This document shows positions 37,384-38,162 of a DNA stretch of 38,162 nt, piece after piece. The DNA comes from Alphaproteobacteria bacterium. Its GTDB lineage: Bacteria > Pseudomonadota > Alphaproteobacteria > Sphingomonadales > Sphingomonadaceae. Below the pieces are notes generated by a model. The model was not told where the DNA came from, searched no databases, and was given only the letters and a program-made list of their open reading frames with translations. Within the stretch, counting starts at the first letter, position 1. The number at the start of each line of letters is the position of its first letter. The stretch covers positions 1-38,162 of the forward strand of contig QBLU01000020.1 of assembly GCA_003241875.1 (NCBI GenBank), given 5' to 3'. Both the position numbers and the translations under genes were made by a program.

Positions 37384-38162
37384 ATTACGGCACATCTGGT
37401 CATTCGCACCGTGCGCGGCCGGCTGATCCTTGGCCGCACCGCCAGCTTTCCGGTGGCCGTGCAACGTGTCGCCGATCTCGGCCAGCGCAGCGCGCTGGCG
37501 ATGCTGGCGCGTGACGACGACGGCCTGACGCGGATCCGCACCTGGCCCGGCCGCGGCGATCTCGGCAGCGATATCACGGGCCTCGACGACCATGAACTGA
37601 TGCGCGTCGTGCGGCGCGCGGTGGCCGGTCGCCGGCTGCTGATCCTGGCGATGGACGATGCGGTGACGACGGTGGCGGTGCCGCCGCCCCCCGTCGGCCG
37701 CCCGGTGGCCGCCAAGCCGCCGCCGGGGCTCAAGCTGTCGCCGGCGCAGGAAAAGGATGCCGCCGTCGCCGCCCTGGACATGATGGACAGGGTCGTCGCG
37801 GCGCTGCAGCGATCGGCGAAATACATGGGGCCGGAACTCGCCAACGCCTTCTTGCAGCTGTTCACCCTCGACAATCTGAAGGTCCTCGCCGCCTTCATCA
37901 TCGCCGGCGCCATCGCCAACACCAATCCGCTGTCGGCGGCGGTGTTCGACGGCGCGATGCTGGTGATGGTCTTCTACCTCGCCGGCAGCGCCGGGATCGA
38001 GGCGCTGGGGCTGCTGATCACTACGACACTGGCGGTGATCGACGCCAAGTCGGAGGCCGACCTCGACCGCGCCGGGGAGCAATATGCCAAGGCCTTCGTC
38101 GGGCTGGGCGGGGCGGTGTTCATGGCCTGGCTGGCACGGCGGATCATCAGGGAGCGGAATAC
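37384..38162 (+). CDS. Incomplete gene, hydrophobic module like pre-toxin membrane domains
   Basis: An open frame runs unbroken to the window end. Its reading gives TAHLVIRTVRGRLILGRTAS, a soluble N-part of about 120 residues, a Pro-rich linker (VPPPPVGRPVAAKPPPG), a helix (LDMMDRVVAALQRSAKYMG), then two to three hydrophobic segments from about residue 165. After the second segment comes a SEADLDRAGEQYAKAF helix. This resembles, from memory, the membrane module found before toxin tips in some T6SS/PAAR and polymorphic toxins. No ATG fits. The choices are ATT at 37384, five bases after AGGGGG, or GTG at 37411. The C-terminus is beyond the window. Confidence 0.7.
   Translation, partial: MTAHLVIRTVRGRLILGRTASFPVAVQRVADLGQRSALAMLARDDDGLTRIRTWPGRGDLGSDITGLDDHELMRVVRRAVAGRRLLILAMDDAVTTVAVPPPPVGRPVAAKPPPGLKLSPAQEKDAAVAALDMMDRVVAALQRSAKYMGPELANAFLQLFTLDNLKVLAAFIIAGAIANTNPLSAAVFDGAMLVMVFYLAGSAGIEALGLLITTTLAVIDAKSEADLDRAGEQYAKAFVGLGGAVFMAWLARRIIRERN

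Noticed and set aside
37329-37514. A 61-codon frame starting GTG at the beginning of the last intergenic region
   Set aside because: It lies in a different frame from the long open frame running to the window end and shows no protein-like pattern after about 20 codons; a frameshift joining them is possible but unsupported.

Overview
The window is high-GC DNA (roughly 65-70% in most genes) that reads as an alphaproteobacterium of the order Sphingomonadales. The grounds are the alpha-type ATP synthase order atpH-A-G-D, proteins with the PEPxxWA form of the PEP-CTERM sorting tail, a UPF0262 gene, a DUF2948 gene next to murA, an alphaproteobacterial general-stress (EcfG-type) promoter, and dispersed palindromic repeats of the TGTCATnCC...GGnAnCCA type. 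A genus cannot be fixed from the sequence alone. There is no rRNA, no recognisable tRNA and no CRISPR array.

Layout. 1-4600 (minus): F1 part of the ATP synthase operon (atpH, atpA, atpG, atpD). A palindromic repeat is lodged between atpA and atpG, and a perfect 24-bp palindrome lies at the 3' end of atpD, exactly at the window edge. 4829-7913: two PEP-CTERM proteins flanking two small membrane proteins. 7931-12201: a patatin-like phospholipase, a PHA-system protein and a secreted M20 peptidase. 12332-15768 (plus): radA, a CvpA-family gene and cysS. 15824-15928: a 31-bp inverted repeat. 16029-20804 (plus): a DUF3298 protein, a NifU/IscU-like scaffold abutting a KefB/C-type antiporter, an NADPH oxidoreductase, and an Ala/Thr-rich exported protein behind an EcfG-type promoter. 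20839-25027 (minus): a compact run dcd - acyltransferase - rarD - murA - DUF2948. 25077-28629: a small hypothetical protein, UPF0262 coupled to a class-C-like serine hydrolase, a small membrane protein, a composite repeat and a CorA-type transporter.

28799-33874 (plus): a membrane cytochrome b coupled to a sulfite-oxidase-like molybdenum protein, then an M20 hydrolase coupled to a Rieske oxygenase alpha subunit, and an isochorismatase/N-carbamoylsarcosine-amidase-like hydrolase. 33948-34676 is a third PEP-CTERM protein. 34730-37322 (plus) is an operon of two allantoinase (PuuE)-like polysaccharide-deacetylase-fold proteins headed by a perfect palindrome. Between them, with ATGA overlaps on both sides, sits a membrane-anchored receiver-like protein of clearly lower GC. 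The last 780 bases hold an incomplete gene running off the end; its hydrophobic region recalls pre-toxin membrane modules of polymorphic or secreted toxins.

Most of the window is housekeeping. The least ordinary parts are the right end (34.7-38.2 kb: receiver-like insertion and toxin-like partial gene), the EcfG-controlled exported protein, and the repeat elements lodged in or beside core operons.
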